From positions 2,016-12,486 of the forward strand of contig JAMCWS010000104.1 in NCBI GenBank assembly GCA_023480605.1: a stretch of 10,471 nt of DNA, given 5' to 3'. The stretch is from a bacterium (GTDB lineage: Bacteria > Sumerlaeota > Sumerlaeia > MVZB01). Below, one piece after another: positions 1 to 6,455 of this stretch. The notes beneath the pieces are model-generated. The model was not told the origin of the DNA, made no database searches, and worked only from the letters and a program-made list of their open reading frames with translations. The stretch's first letter is position 1, and the number at the start of each line of letters is the position of its first letter. A program made the position numbers and the translations under genes.

Positions 1-1635
1 CGGGTCAATTTCGTCTCGGCCTTTTTCGGCGCCGCGGCGGTCGCGATGACCTATCTCTGCGGGCGCGAACTGAAACTCGGCCGCGCCGCCCCGTGGCTCG
101 CCGCCATGGCGCTGGCCGTCTCGGGCGTGTTGTGGTCGCAGGCGGTCATCGCCGAAGTCTATACGCTCAACGCTTTCCTGATGGCGCTGGCCCTGTGGCT
201 GGCGCTGCGATGGCGCGACGACCGCCGGCGAGGGTGGCTGTGGGCGTTGTCGCTTACCGTCGGCCTCGGGATGACCAATCACCATCTGTTGGCGCTGGCG
301 GCGGCGCCGCTGGCCGTCTGGGTGTTGGCCGTCGACTGGCGCGCCGCGCTGCGGCCGGCGACGGCGGCCGGTTGCGTGGCGCTGCTGCTGGCCGGCCTGT
401 CGGTTTACGCCTATCTGCCGTTGCGGGCGCGGGCCAATCCACCCGTCAACTGGAACAATCCCGCGACGTTGGCCGGGGTGATTCATCACATTCGGCGCGA
501 TGTTTACGCCGTGGGCGAAGAGAAGATCCGCCAAAGCGGCGGGGCGAAGGACCTGGCGCGCCACGTCGGCCATGCGGCGCTCGCGAGCGCCGGCGCGCTG
601 GGATGGCCGCTGGCGGCCCTGGCGTTGGCGGGGGCCGTCCTCATGGCGCGGCGCCGGCGCGGCGTGCTGCTGCTCACGGCCGCGATCGCGCTGCTCAACA
701 CCGCCGTCCTCAACGCCATTCTCAAGGAGCCCTATTCGCCCTCGTGGGCCTATGTTCATGACGTCTACTACATTCCCGCCCACATGATGGCGGCGCTGTG
801 GCTGGCGTGGGGGGCCGAGGCCGCCCTGGCCTGGGGCGCGCGCGCCGGGCGGCCCTGGCGGGCGGCGGTCGCCGCGGCGCTGGCGTTGTGCGTGGCCGGC
901 ACGGCCGCCTGGCACTGGCGCGCCAACGACCGCGGCCGCGACTGGCTGGCCCGTCGGTTTGCCGTCGACCTGCTGAATTCCATCCCCCGCGGCGGCGGCC
1001 TGCTGGCCCTGACCGACGAGGGAACATTCCCGGTGGTCTACATGCAAGTGGTCGAGGGCGCCCGCCCGGACGTGCAAATCATATCGGATATGTTCGGTTG
1101 GCACGGCCAGCCCATCAGTTCGGTCTTCTGCGAAGTGCCGGTCGAGCCGCACATGATACCCCATCTACCGCCGGCGTTCCGCCGCGATTTGGTCTCCGTG
1201 CCCCACGGACTGGGATTCCTGCTGCGGCTGCCCACCGCGGGACTCGACGCGAGTTGGAACGCGCTCCAGCCTCTGCCGGCCGTCCATTGGCCCGCGCCGC
1301 CGCGCCCCGGTTTCGATCCGTTCACCCAATATGTTCGGGGGCTTTACGCGGGTTACGCCGCACGCCTCGGCGCCAGGGAACTCGCCGCCGGCCGGCGCGA
1401 AGCGGGCGAACAGGCTCTCGTCCGCGCGGCCGAGTTCAAAGGCGACGATCCATATGCCAACTGGCTTCTGGCGGTCGTTTACGGGCGATTCGGCCTCCGC
1501 CCCGAAGAGGTGCGTCCACTGCTTCGCCGCGCGCTGACGCTTTACGATCGGCAAATCGACGCGGTCACTGCCCGCTATTATCCCTTGTCGCGCCCGATGA
1601 TCCTCCAGAGCCTGCAAGCGAGCGGCGCGAATTAA
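1..1635 (+). CDS. DUF2723 family membrane protein (PMT-like glycosyltransferase superfamily), 5' truncated by window edge
   Basis: The reading frame is open from base 1 (it begins RVNFVSAFFGA) to the TAA at 1633-1635, giving 544 residues, so the true start lies upstream. The first ATG in the window (46) is inside the conserved region and is not the start. The stretch with AEVYTLNAF, then a long hydrophobic segment, then GMTNHHLLALA is typical of DUF2723 proteins, which resemble the membrane half of protein O-mannosyltransferases. The N-terminal loop with the family's acidic and His-Pro-rich motifs would be off-window. Several strongly hydrophobic segments, consistent with an inner-membrane protein, run to about base 930 and are followed by a more soluble C-terminal part. 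The last 80 residues or so look helical and TPR-like. A role in transferring sugar from a lipid carrier to an exported protein or lipid is inferred from the superfamily; the substrate is unknown. The following ArnT-like gene may have a related role. Confidence 0.85.
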   Translation, partial: RVNFVSAFFGAAAVAMTYLCGRELKLGRAAPWLAAMALAVSGVLWSQAVIAEVYTLNAFLMALALWLALRWRDDRRRGWLWALSLTVGLGMTNHHLLALAAAPLAVWVLAVDWRAALRPATAAGCVALLLAGLSVYAYLPLRARANPPVNWNNPATLAGVIHHIRRDVYAVGEEKIRQSGGAKDLARHVGHAALASAGALGWPLAALALAGAVLMARRRRGVLLLTAAIALLNTAVLNAILKEPYSPSWAYVHDVYYIPAHMMAALWLAWGAEAALAWGARAGRPWRAAVAAALALCVAGTAAWHWRANDRGRDWLARRFAVDLLNSIPRGGGLLALTDEGTFPVVYMQVVEGARPDVQIISDMFGWHGQPISSVFCEVPVEPHMIPHLPPAFRRDLVSVPHGLGFLLRLPTAGLDASWNALQPLPAVHWPAPPRPGFDPFTQYVRGLYAGYAARLGARELAAGRREAGEQALVRAAEFKGDDPYANWLLAVVYGRFGLRPEEVRPLLRRALTLYDRQIDAVTARYYPLSRPMILQSLQASGAN

Positions 1636-1789
1636 CGCCAGCAAAGAGGATATCGAGCGACCGGCCCGCGGCGCGGATCTACAATATAAATTCGCAATCA
1701 CAAGTCCGGGATCTCACGGTTTTTCTGCCTGGCGGTGGAACGGCGGGAGCGTTGCCAACTCCAGCGAATCTCCGCCGTAGCGATCCGCC

Positions 1790-1820
1790 TTGCATATTAT
1801 CGGGACAGTTGCGCTATGAT
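1790..1820 (+). promoter_or_regulatory. possible sigma-70 promoter for the GT39-like gene
   Basis: TTGCAT at 1790-1795 and TATGAT at 1815-1820 resemble -35 and -10 boxes, but the spacer is 19 bases, longer than the usual 17. They lie in an AT-richer patch of the 270-base gap between the two glycosyltransferase genes, about 85 bases before the chosen start. An imperfect inverted repeat (1741-1749 with 1770-1777) lies just upstream. Nothing else in this gap looks functional. Confidence 0.3.
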
Positions 1821-1885
1821 GTTTATTTGTGTCCGCGGGCCGGTCGAGCGGGCAGGGGTGCCGGGCATCCCGCACCGAAATACTG

Positions 1886-1905
1886 TAGACAGGTGTATTA
1901 GTCTA
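1886..1905 (+). promoter_or_regulatory. small stem-loop holding the ribosome binding site of the GT39-like gene
   Basis: TAGAC at 1886-1890 is complementary to GTCTA at 1901-1905, which directly abuts the ATG at 1906. The 10-base loop contains AGGTG (1891-1895), the best Shine-Dalgarno match for this start. The stem is only 5 bp and AT-containing, so it may be too weak to matter. Its main value is to support 1906 as the start. Confidence 0.3.
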
Positions 1906-3657
1906 ATGCCGTTCACGACGCCGACAAGGGCTGAAGCCCAGGAATCATTGCCTCCCGCCTCGTCCGCCGGTTTGGCGGCGGGGGCCGCCCCCGGTATGTG
2001 GCGCGATCTCGCCCTGTTGCTGGCGGCCTGCCTGGGCCTGTGGGCCTGGACCATGGGCATGTGGGACCTGTGGGGGCCGGATGAGACGCGCTACGTTCAA
2101 GTGGCGAAGGAATTGCTCGAGCGCTCCGACCACAACTGGCTGCTGCTGACGGTCAACTACGAACCCTACGGTCAGAAGCCGCCGCTGCCGTTCTGGGCTT
2201 TCGCGGCGATGCTCGAACTGACCCGCCGGGTCGTCTCGACGTGGACCGTCCGGATTCCGTCGGTCTTCATGGGAACGCTGGCGGTCCTGCTGACTTACCT
2301 GCTCTCCCGACGCCGCTTCGGCCGGCCGGTGGGCTGGCTGGCCGCCTGGCTGCTGGTGACTTCGCCCTTGTTTTGCGTTGAAACGGCCACCGCGCGGCTG
2401 GACGTTATATTCACCGGATTCGTGATGATCTCGATGTGGGCCTGGCTGGCGCGACGGCCCGGCGAACCGTTGACGCGCGCCAGGGTGCTGCTCTACTGGC
2501 TCGGATTTCTGGGCGGCTTCTTCACCAAGGGCCCGCCCGTCCTGCTCATCGCGCTGGTTCCGCTGGCGTGGGAAGCCTGGCGCGCGCGTGGGGCGCGCCC
2601 GTTGCGCGAAGTGCGCCTGGCGGCCGGCCTGGCGGCAACCGTCGCGCTCGTTGGAGGGTGGTTATGGTGGCAGACGCACACGGCTCCGGCCGGTTTCGTC
2701 GAGCACCAGATCGAGTCGGCCACCCTCGAGCGGCTGGTCAATCCCCGGCTCCATAATCGCCCGCCGTGGTATTATCTGGAAAGCCTCCTGAGCGACGGCT
2801 TCACCCCGTGGGCGCTTTTCCTGGGGGCCGGACTCATCCACCTGTGGCGCCGGCGGCGCGAGCCGTTGGCCGAATGGCCGGTCCTGCGCCCGCTCCTTGC
2901 GTGGTTGCTCCCGCTGTTTGTGTTTTTCTCGATCATTCCGGGCAAACGGGAACAATACCTGTTGCCGATGTTCCCGGCGATGGCGATCCTGACGGCGTGG
3001 TATTTCGAGACCGCCCTGCGCGGCCGGGCGGTGTTCGCCTGGGTGCGGCGGCTGTTAACCGTCGTGGCGCGGGCGCTGGGCCTGGGCATGCCCGGCGCGG
3101 CGGTCTTTTTCGCCCGCCGGGCCGACGTGGCCCAAAAACTGGCGATGGATCTGCGCCCGATCCACCTGGCCGTCTGGGTCGCCTACGGCTTGTTTTTGGC
3201 GGGCACGGCCTGGGCCTGGCGCAGGGCGCGAACCTGGGGCGATGCTTTCCGTTTGGTCATCATCTGCATGTACCTGGGCGAGTTGGGAGTTTTCGTCGCC
3301 ATCAACCCGGTGATCAACCGGGCGAAAAGCTTCCGGATCATGAGTCAGACGATCGACCGCCACCTGACCGGCGGACCGCGTGTCGTCGGCGCCCTGGGCG
3401 ACACCATGAAGCCCGAGTTGCAAGTTTACGGTCATTATCGGATGGTGGACATGGACAGCAATCCGGCGATACTATCGCGACAGGCCGCCGCGCTGCCGCC
3501 GGTCATCATCAGCGAGCCGAAGCAATGGAAGAAGGCGGCCCCGGCCCTTGAGCCACTCGGTTACAAGCCGGTTTTCGAGGGCAGCCGGCGTCAGGATTAC
3601 GTGGGCGTCTACGTCCGGCCGGTCCCGACCGCGCCGGCCGACGGGACACGGAAATAA
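1906..3657 (+). CDS. ArnT/GT39-like membrane glycosyltransferase (dolichyl-phosphate-mannose-mannosyltransferase superfamily)
   Basis: This is a 583-residue polytopic membrane protein. After a hydrophilic N-terminus and a first membrane segment (about residues 33-50) comes WGPDETRY (Asp59, Glu60), the acidic periplasmic-loop motif of ArnT-type enzymes. The loop with YGQKPPLPFW (about 88-97) follows and is also characteristic of the family. Many hydrophobic segments follow, and the last 100 residues or so are a soluble domain. Family members move a sugar from undecaprenyl-phosphate to lipid A, a protein or another acceptor on the periplasmic face. The acceptor here cannot be told from sequence. 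The frame stays open upstream to 1735, but the residues before 1906 are Cys/Arg-rich and unlike the family, so I chose ATG 1906, which has AGGTG ten bases before it. Length fits the family (about 550 residues). smpB follows after 36 bases. Confidence 0.85.
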   Translation: MPFTTPTRAEAQESLPPASSAGLAAGAAPGMWRDLALLLAACLGLWAWTMGMWDLWGPDETRYVQVAKELLERSDHNWLLLTVNYEPYGQKPPLPFWAFAAMLELTRRVVSTWTVRIPSVFMGTLAVLLTYLLSRRRFGRPVGWLAAWLLVTSPLFCVETATARLDVIFTGFVMISMWAWLARRPGEPLTRARVLLYWLGFLGGFFTKGPPVLLIALVPLAWEAWRARGARPLREVRLAAGLAATVALVGGWLWWQTHTAPAGFVEHQIESATLERLVNPRLHNRPPWYYLESLLSDGFTPWALFLGAGLIHLWRRRREPLAEWPVLRPLLAWLLPLFVFFSIIPGKREQYLLPMFPAMAILTAWYFETALRGRAVFAWVRRLLTVVARALGLGMPGAAVFFARRADVAQKLAMDLRPIHLAVWVAYGLFLAGTAWAWRRARTWGDAFRLVIICMYLGELGVFVAINPVINRAKSFRIMSQTIDRHLTGGPRVVGALGDTMKPELQVYGHYRMVDMDSNPAILSRQAAALPPVIISEPKQWKKAAPALEPLGYKPVFEGSRRQDYVGVYVRPVPTAPADGTRK

Positions 3658-3693
3658 GGAACGGACCGTCGGCGGCGCGCGACGGCGAAGATC

Positions 3694-4170
3694 ATGGGCA
3701 AACAGAAAACCGAATCCGGAGAGAAGGTCGTCTGCCAGAACCGCAAGGCGCGCCATCTCTATGAAATCGAAGAAACTTTCGAGGCGGGTCTGGAACTCAA
3801 AGGCACCGAAGTCAAGAGCCTGCGCCAGGGCCAGGGAAGCATCAACGAAGCCTTCGCCCAGGTGAAAGACGCCGAGGCCTGGATCCAGCAATTCCACATC
3901 CCCCCCTACGAGCAGGGCAATCGGTTCAACGCCGATCCGATCCGCCCGCGTAAACTCCTCCTGCACCGGCGCGAGATCGACAAACTCGGCGCCGCCGTGG
4001 CGCGCAAAGGCTACACGCTCGTGCCGCTACGGGTTTACTTCGCCCGCGGGCGCGCCAAAGTCCTGCTGGGTCTGGCGCGCGGCAAGAAGACCCTCGACAA
4101 GCGCGAGGACATGAAACGCCGCGACCAGCAGCGCGACATGAACCGCGCCCTGCGTGACCAGCGTCGCTGA
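3694..4170 (+). CDS. smpB: SsrA (tmRNA)-binding protein SmpB
   Basis: The 158-residue product matches SmpB along its length. SmpB binds the tRNA-like part of tmRNA and brings it to ribosomes stalled on broken messages, so that the nascent chain is tagged for proteolysis. Visible hallmarks are NRKARHLYEIEETFEAGLEL (residues 16-35) and GTEVKSLRQG (37-46), then PPYEQGNRFN (70-79) and DPIRPRKLLLH (81-91). The C-terminal part has YTLVPLRVYF (107-116) and GLARGKK (126-132), followed by a very basic tail (133-158) that in this family enters the mRNA channel. The tail reads KKTLDKRE where many homologues have Tyr before the Asp, a small deviation. No good Shine-Dalgarno sequence is seen; GCGAAG lies close before the ATG. 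It may be co-transcribed with the glycosyltransferase 36 bases upstream. No tmRNA gene is recognisable in this window. Confidence 0.97.
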   Translation: MGKQKTESGEKVVCQNRKARHLYEIEETFEAGLELKGTEVKSLRQGQGSINEAFAQVKDAEAWIQQFHIPPYEQGNRFNADPIRPRKLLLHRREIDKLGAAVARKGYTLVPLRVYFARGRAKVLLGLARGKKTLDKREDMKRRDQQRDMNRALRDQRR

Positions 4171-4185
4171 TCCTCTCTCTCGTTT

Positions 4186-4227
4186 CGTTATCGTTACCGT
4201 AATCGAAATCGAAATCGTTGGCGAGAG
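4186..4227. repeat. degenerate 6-bp-period repeat (CGNNNN) in the smpB-pilZ spacer
   Basis: A CG dinucleotide occurs every six bases at 4186, 4192, 4198, 4204, 4210, 4216 and 4222. The units read CGTTAT, CGTTAC, CGTAAT, CGAAAT, CGAAAT, CGTTGG and CGAGAG. The array starts 16 bases after the smpB stop and is non-coding. A second, shorter array of the same style lies at 9983-10008 and shares the 10-mer CGTAATCGAA. The rest of the 191-base spacer (4171-4361) is C-rich and holds the palindrome listed separately. Confidence 0.6.
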
Positions 4228-4302
4228 CCCCGCGTTTTCGTCTCCCCCGCGCCATTTTGGCGTCAACCCGCCCATCCCTTTTGCCGATAACAAACACGGA
4301 TT

Positions 4303-4319
4303 CCTTCCCCCGGGGAGGG
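4303..4319. repeat. G/C-rich inverted repeat in the smpB-pilZ spacer
   Basis: CCTTCCCC (4303-4310) faces GGGGAGGG (4312-4319), complementary except for one G-T wobble, with one base between the arms. There is no following T-run, so it is not a standard terminator. With such a short loop it would open further in RNA. It may be part of the same intergenic repeat unit as the 6-bp array upstream. Confidence 0.4.
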
Positions 4320-4361
4320 AGTGGGGGCGATCGATCCGCCTCCTCGCGCATCTTCGGCCGC

Positions 4362-5282
4362 ATGGGAAATGCCGTAGCGATGACATCGGTTGATATCGCC
4401 AGAAACCAGGCAGTCACGATACCGACACTCCTGTTGTCCGACGGCAAGCCCCTGACGGGAACCGTCCGGTCGAGCAATGGCGAGACGATGGTCATCGACC
4501 TGGACGAACGGCGCGCCGCGCACATGCCGGCGCGCGCCGACGCGCACGCCACGCTCGAATGGACCGAAGGCGGCATCGAGCACGCCTGCCCGGTGCGGAT
4601 CCGTTCGAGCACGCCGCGCTCGGTCGTCGTGCGGGTGGCCTTCGATGAACGGCGCGAATCGCCGCGGTTCGTGGTGGATTTCGAAATGACGTACCAACTC
4701 GTCGACCCCGCGCAGGTCCAGGCCGTGGCCGAGGAGGTGCTTTCGCGCATCAACACGCTGGAGACGGGCGAAAGCCAAACGGCGCGCCTGTGGCGAAGCA
4801 CCGACGAGGATCCCCACGAGGAATTGCGCCAGGAGATCGCCGCCCTGCGCGAGATGATCGGCGATCTGACGGCGCGGATCGAGGACCTGGTGTCGTTCAT
4901 CCGCGGCGGCCAGGATCCGCTGGCCCAGGGCGCCCAAAAGCCGCTGGCCGTCACCAACTGCTCGGGAACGGGTCTGGGATTCATGAGCCGCGACGCCCTG
5001 CCGGTGGAGGGCTACCTGCGCCTGCACATGCGCCTGCCGATGACGCCGCCGGTGGTGATCGACTGCCTGGGGCGGATCGTCCGCTGCCTGCCCGCGCAGT
5101 CGGAAGCGGCCGGACAGCCGCGCTACGACGTCGGCGTGAGCTTCACCCACATCCATGAAAACGACCGCGAAAGCCTGATCCATTATTTATTCAAAATCCA
5201 GCGCCGGATCCTGCGCGACCGCAAGGAAGCGCGCGAGACCATCGCCGACCCGAATCCGGCGGGCGCGCCCCAGGAGCGGTGA
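4362..5282 (+). CDS. atypical PilZ-domain protein (probable c-di-GMP receptor) with helical insert
   Basis: The product is 306 residues. Residues 18-95 look like a beta-rich N-terminal barrel of the YcgR-N/PilZN type. A PilZ domain begins at DERRESPR, giving the RxxxR motif (Arg98, Arg102), and its second motif NxSxxG appears as NCSGTG (Asn199, Ser201, Gly204). In ordinary PilZ domains these motifs are some 20-30 residues apart. Here about 95 residues intervene, including a helical, coiled-coil-like stretch at 147-180. This resembles the atypical (tetrameric, tPilZ-like) group, and oligomerisation through the helix is inferred. The domain ends at about 280. Proteins of this type link c-di-GMP to motility, adhesion or pili, and csrA/fliW and the pilins follow. 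The start is uncertain: ATG 4362 or ATG 4380 (six codons later); neither has a strong Shine-Dalgarno sequence. A TTG at 4218 keeps the frame open but runs through the repeat spacer. Confidence 0.8.
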   Translation: MGNAVAMTSVDIARNQAVTIPTLLLSDGKPLTGTVRSSNGETMVIDLDERRAAHMPARADAHATLEWTEGGIEHACPVRIRSSTPRSVVVRVAFDERRESPRFVVDFEMTYQLVDPAQVQAVAEEVLSRINTLETGESQTARLWRSTDEDPHEELRQEIAALREMIGDLTARIEDLVSFIRGGQDPLAQGAQKPLAVTNCSGTGLGFMSRDALPVEGYLRLHMRLPMTPPVVIDCLGRIVRCLPAQSEAAGQPRYDVGVSFTHIHENDRESLIHYLFKIQRRILRDRKEARETIADPNPAGAPQER

Positions 5283-5283
5283 A

Positions 5284-5300
5284 AGCGCCCGACGGGCGCT
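5284..5300 (+). terminator. 7-bp GC hairpin just after the pilZ gene, no T-run
   Basis: AGCGCCC (5284-5290) and GGGCGCT (5294-5300) form a perfect stem with a GAC loop, starting two bases after the stop codon. It lacks a U-tract, so it is at best a weak or factor-assisted terminator, or a 3'-end stabiliser. Its place before a possible csrA promoter supports a transcript boundary here. Confidence 0.4.
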
Positions 5301-5317
5301 CGCCGCGGGATCGACGC

Positions 5318-5345
5318 TAAAGTATTGTCGCGGACTTACCGTATA
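5318..5345 (+). promoter_or_regulatory. candidate sigma-28 (FliA)-like promoter of csrA-fliW
   Basis: TAAAGTAT at 5318-5325 matches seven of eight bases of the FliA -35 element (TAAAGTTT). It is followed after 12 bases by ACCGTATA (5338-5345), a loose match to the -10 element GCCGATAA that keeps CCG. The spacing is one base longer than usual. An alternative reading is a sigma-70 -10 box TATAGA (5342-5347) with no convincing -35. A flagellar sigma factor would make sense for a fliW operon, but the -10 match is poor. Confidence 0.35.
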
Positions 5346-5367
5346 GATTTGGCAGAGCCATATCCCC

Positions 5368-5406
5368 TGACATGGAGTCATCGACCGTCCAGGAAGGCTG
5401 AGGGGA
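5368..5406 (+). promoter_or_regulatory. csrA leader with three GGA motifs (possible CsrA autoregulation)
   Basis: TGAC (5368-5371) and GTCA (5377-5380) form a short stem that presents ATGGA (5372-5376) as its loop, the A(N)GGA-in-a-hairpin form that CsrA prefers. Two more GGA motifs follow, in AGGAAGG (5391-5397) and AGGGGA (5401-5406), and both overlap the ribosome-binding region of csrA. CsrA is known to repress its own translation in other bacteria through such sites. The role here is inferred. Confidence 0.5.
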
Positions 5407-5408
5407 AC

Positions 5409-5651
5409 ATGTTGATTTTGACGCGTAAATCGGGCGAAGGAATTCGCATAGGCGACGCGATCACGCTGCGCATTATCGAGATCCGGGGCAACCAGGTTCG
5501 CCTGGGTGTCGAGGCTCCAAAAAACATTAGCGTGCATCGCGAGGAAATTTACGAGTTGATCCGCAGGCAGAACGAATTGGCGGCGCAATCCAGTCCGTCC
5601 AATCCCGATCTCCTGACCAGTCTGTGGCTGGATCACCAGAGCAGGAAGTAA
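5409..5651 (+). CDS. csrA: carbon storage regulator CsrA (RsmA), RNA-binding translational regulator
   Basis: The product is 80 residues. It opens MLILTRKSGEGIRIGD, continues through GNQVRLGVEAPKNISVHREEIYELI, and matches CsrA almost residue for residue up to about 55. The RNA-contact residues Leu4 and Arg44 (in VHREE) are present. CsrA dimers bind GGA motifs in mRNA leaders, often masking the ribosome site. The C-terminal extension (about 55-80) makes it longer than the 61-residue E. coli protein; this is common in FliW-containing bacteria, where FliW binds away from the RNA site. The frame is open back to 5325, but ATG 5409 is the family start and has AGGAAGG eleven bases before it, plus AGGGG closer in. 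fliW starts 70 bases after the stop, so the pair is probably one transcript. Confidence 0.95.
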   Translation: MLILTRKSGEGIRIGDAITLRIIEIRGNQVRLGVEAPKNISVHREEIYELIRRQNELAAQSSPSNPDLLTSLWLDHQSRK

Positions 5652-5721
5652 CCCAATCCGCTCCGGGCGAAGGACCGATGAACGCGGGCGCGCGTAACGC
5701 TCGCCGGAAAGTGGCGCAAGC

Positions 5722-6207
5722 ATGAAATTCCACACCACACGCTTTGGCGAGATCGAATATCCCGAGGAAGTGGTCATCGACTTCCCCGAAGGGGTGTTGG
5801 GTTTTCCCGCCGACACCCGCTACATCCTGCTCGAGCACGACGCTGCGGGCAGCCCGTTCAAGTGGCTCCAGTCGCTCGACAATCCGGAGCTGGCTTTCAT
5901 CGTGGTCGATCCTAACGTCGCCGATTCCCATTACCGGTTCGATCTGGACGTCGACACGGCGCGCCTCATCGGCACCGCCGACGCCGGGAACTGCGCGGCC
6001 ATCTGCATCGTCAACGTTCCCCGCGACGCGCCCATCCGGATGACGGCCAACCTTAAGGCCCCGCTGGTCATCAACGCCGACTCGCGCGTGGGACGCCAGG
6101 TCGTGTTGGGCACCCAGGCTTATGCGATCAACACACCCATATTCACCGAAATGATCGAATCCGAGCGCGGTGCGTACCGATACGTCGGTCAGGAGGCGGT
6201 CGGATGA
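5722..6207 (+). CDS. fliW: flagellar assembly factor FliW, CsrA antagonist
   Basis: The 161-residue product has the family landmarks in order: RFGEIEY (7-13), DFPEGVLGFP (20-29), KWLQSLDNPELAF (47-59), VNVPRD (97-102), NLKAPLVIN (110-118) and GRQVVLGTQAY (124-134). FliW binds both flagellin and CsrA. When flagellin is exported, freed FliW captures CsrA and relieves repression of flagellin translation (partner switch known from Bacillus). Here csrA comes first, the reverse of the Bacillus order. No flagellin or other flagellar gene is visible, so whether the target is flagellin is inferred from the family. GGAAAG at 5708-5713, eight bases before the ATG, is a reasonable ribosome site. The stop TGA overlaps an ATG (6204) that opens a doubtful 64-codon frame. 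Confidence 0.96.
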   Translation: MKFHTTRFGEIEYPEEVVIDFPEGVLGFPADTRYILLEHDAAGSPFKWLQSLDNPELAFIVVDPNVADSHYRFDLDVDTARLIGTADAGNCAAICIVNVPRDAPIRMTANLKAPLVINADSRVGRQVVLGTQAYAINTPIFTEMIESERGAYRYVGQEAVG

Positions 6208-6245
6208 GGAAGCGACTAAGCGCGGCCATCGTCCGGCTGGCCCGT

Positions 6246-6287
6246 TGGGTAAAGCCTTTCCCGTCCCTCTGGGTAACGATTTACCCA
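6246..6287. promoter_or_regulatory. two 18-bp palindrome-like sites upstream of the pilin (possible activator sites)
   Basis: TGGGTAACGATTTACCCA (6270-6287) has perfect 7-bp arms around CGAT. A similar, less symmetric site, TGGGTAAAGCCTTTCCCG, lies at 6246-6263, starting 24 bases earlier and matching at 13 of 18 positions. The sites sit about 165-205 bases before the predicted start of the sigma-54 transcript, the usual range for enhancer-binding activators. Both fall between fliW and the pilin in sequence I consider non-coding. No match to a named regulator site is claimed. Confidence 0.4.
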
Positions 6288-6425
6288 TTACACGTCACGA
6301 CCGATTGGCGCCAGCCTGTCACATCGGCCGAAGGGATACTTCCGGCGGCTCGTGAAAGGCTATCGACATTGAGTTTAAGTCGCGAAACAAGGAGGTGAGC
6401 AAGAAAAAAAGACATTGGGCAGTAA

Positions 6426-6442
6426 TTGGCATCGGGCTTGCA
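6426..6442 (+). promoter_or_regulatory. sigma-54 (RpoN) promoter of the first pilin gene
   Basis: TTGGCATCGGGCTTGCA fits the -24/-12 consensus TGGCACG-N4-TTGCW. The invariant GG (6428-6429) and GC (6440-6441) are present with exactly ten bases between them, and the -12 TTGCA is complete; the -24 box has TC in place of CG. Transcription would start near 6453, giving a leader of about 55 bases. Pilin genes of Pseudomonas, Myxococcus and Geobacter are sigma-54 dependent through PilR-type activators, so location and match agree. Confidence 0.75.
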
Positions 6443-6455
6443 AACACATGAGGCA

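Noticed and set aside
4186..4227. CRISPR-like repeat array
   Set aside because: The units are six bases with no spacers, so it is a short-period tandem repeat, not a CRISPR.
4171..4361. tmRNA (ssrA) gene next to smpB
   Set aside because: No tag-peptide frame or tRNA-like ends are visible; the spacer is occupied by repeats.
4263..5183. Long minus-strand frames (306 and 352 codons) opposite the PilZ gene
   Set aside because: Their products are low-complexity Arg/Ala-rich sequences without family motifs, typical of the antisense of high-GC coding DNA; the + strand shows clear PilZ motifs.
6204..6398. 64-codon frame whose ATG overlaps the fliW stop (ATGA)
   Set aside because: The overlap looks like translational coupling, but the product is Arg-rich with no recognisable motif, has no ribosome site of its own, and covers the palindromes that look regulatory. 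I treat 6208-6508 as non-coding.
6389..6448. Very strong Shine-Dalgarno match AAGGAGGTGA (6389-6398) with a possible tiny peptide from GTG 6395
   Set aside because: The GTG lies inside the Shine-Dalgarno itself, so spacing is impossible; other nearby starts give only very short frames. It also lies upstream of the sigma-54 start.
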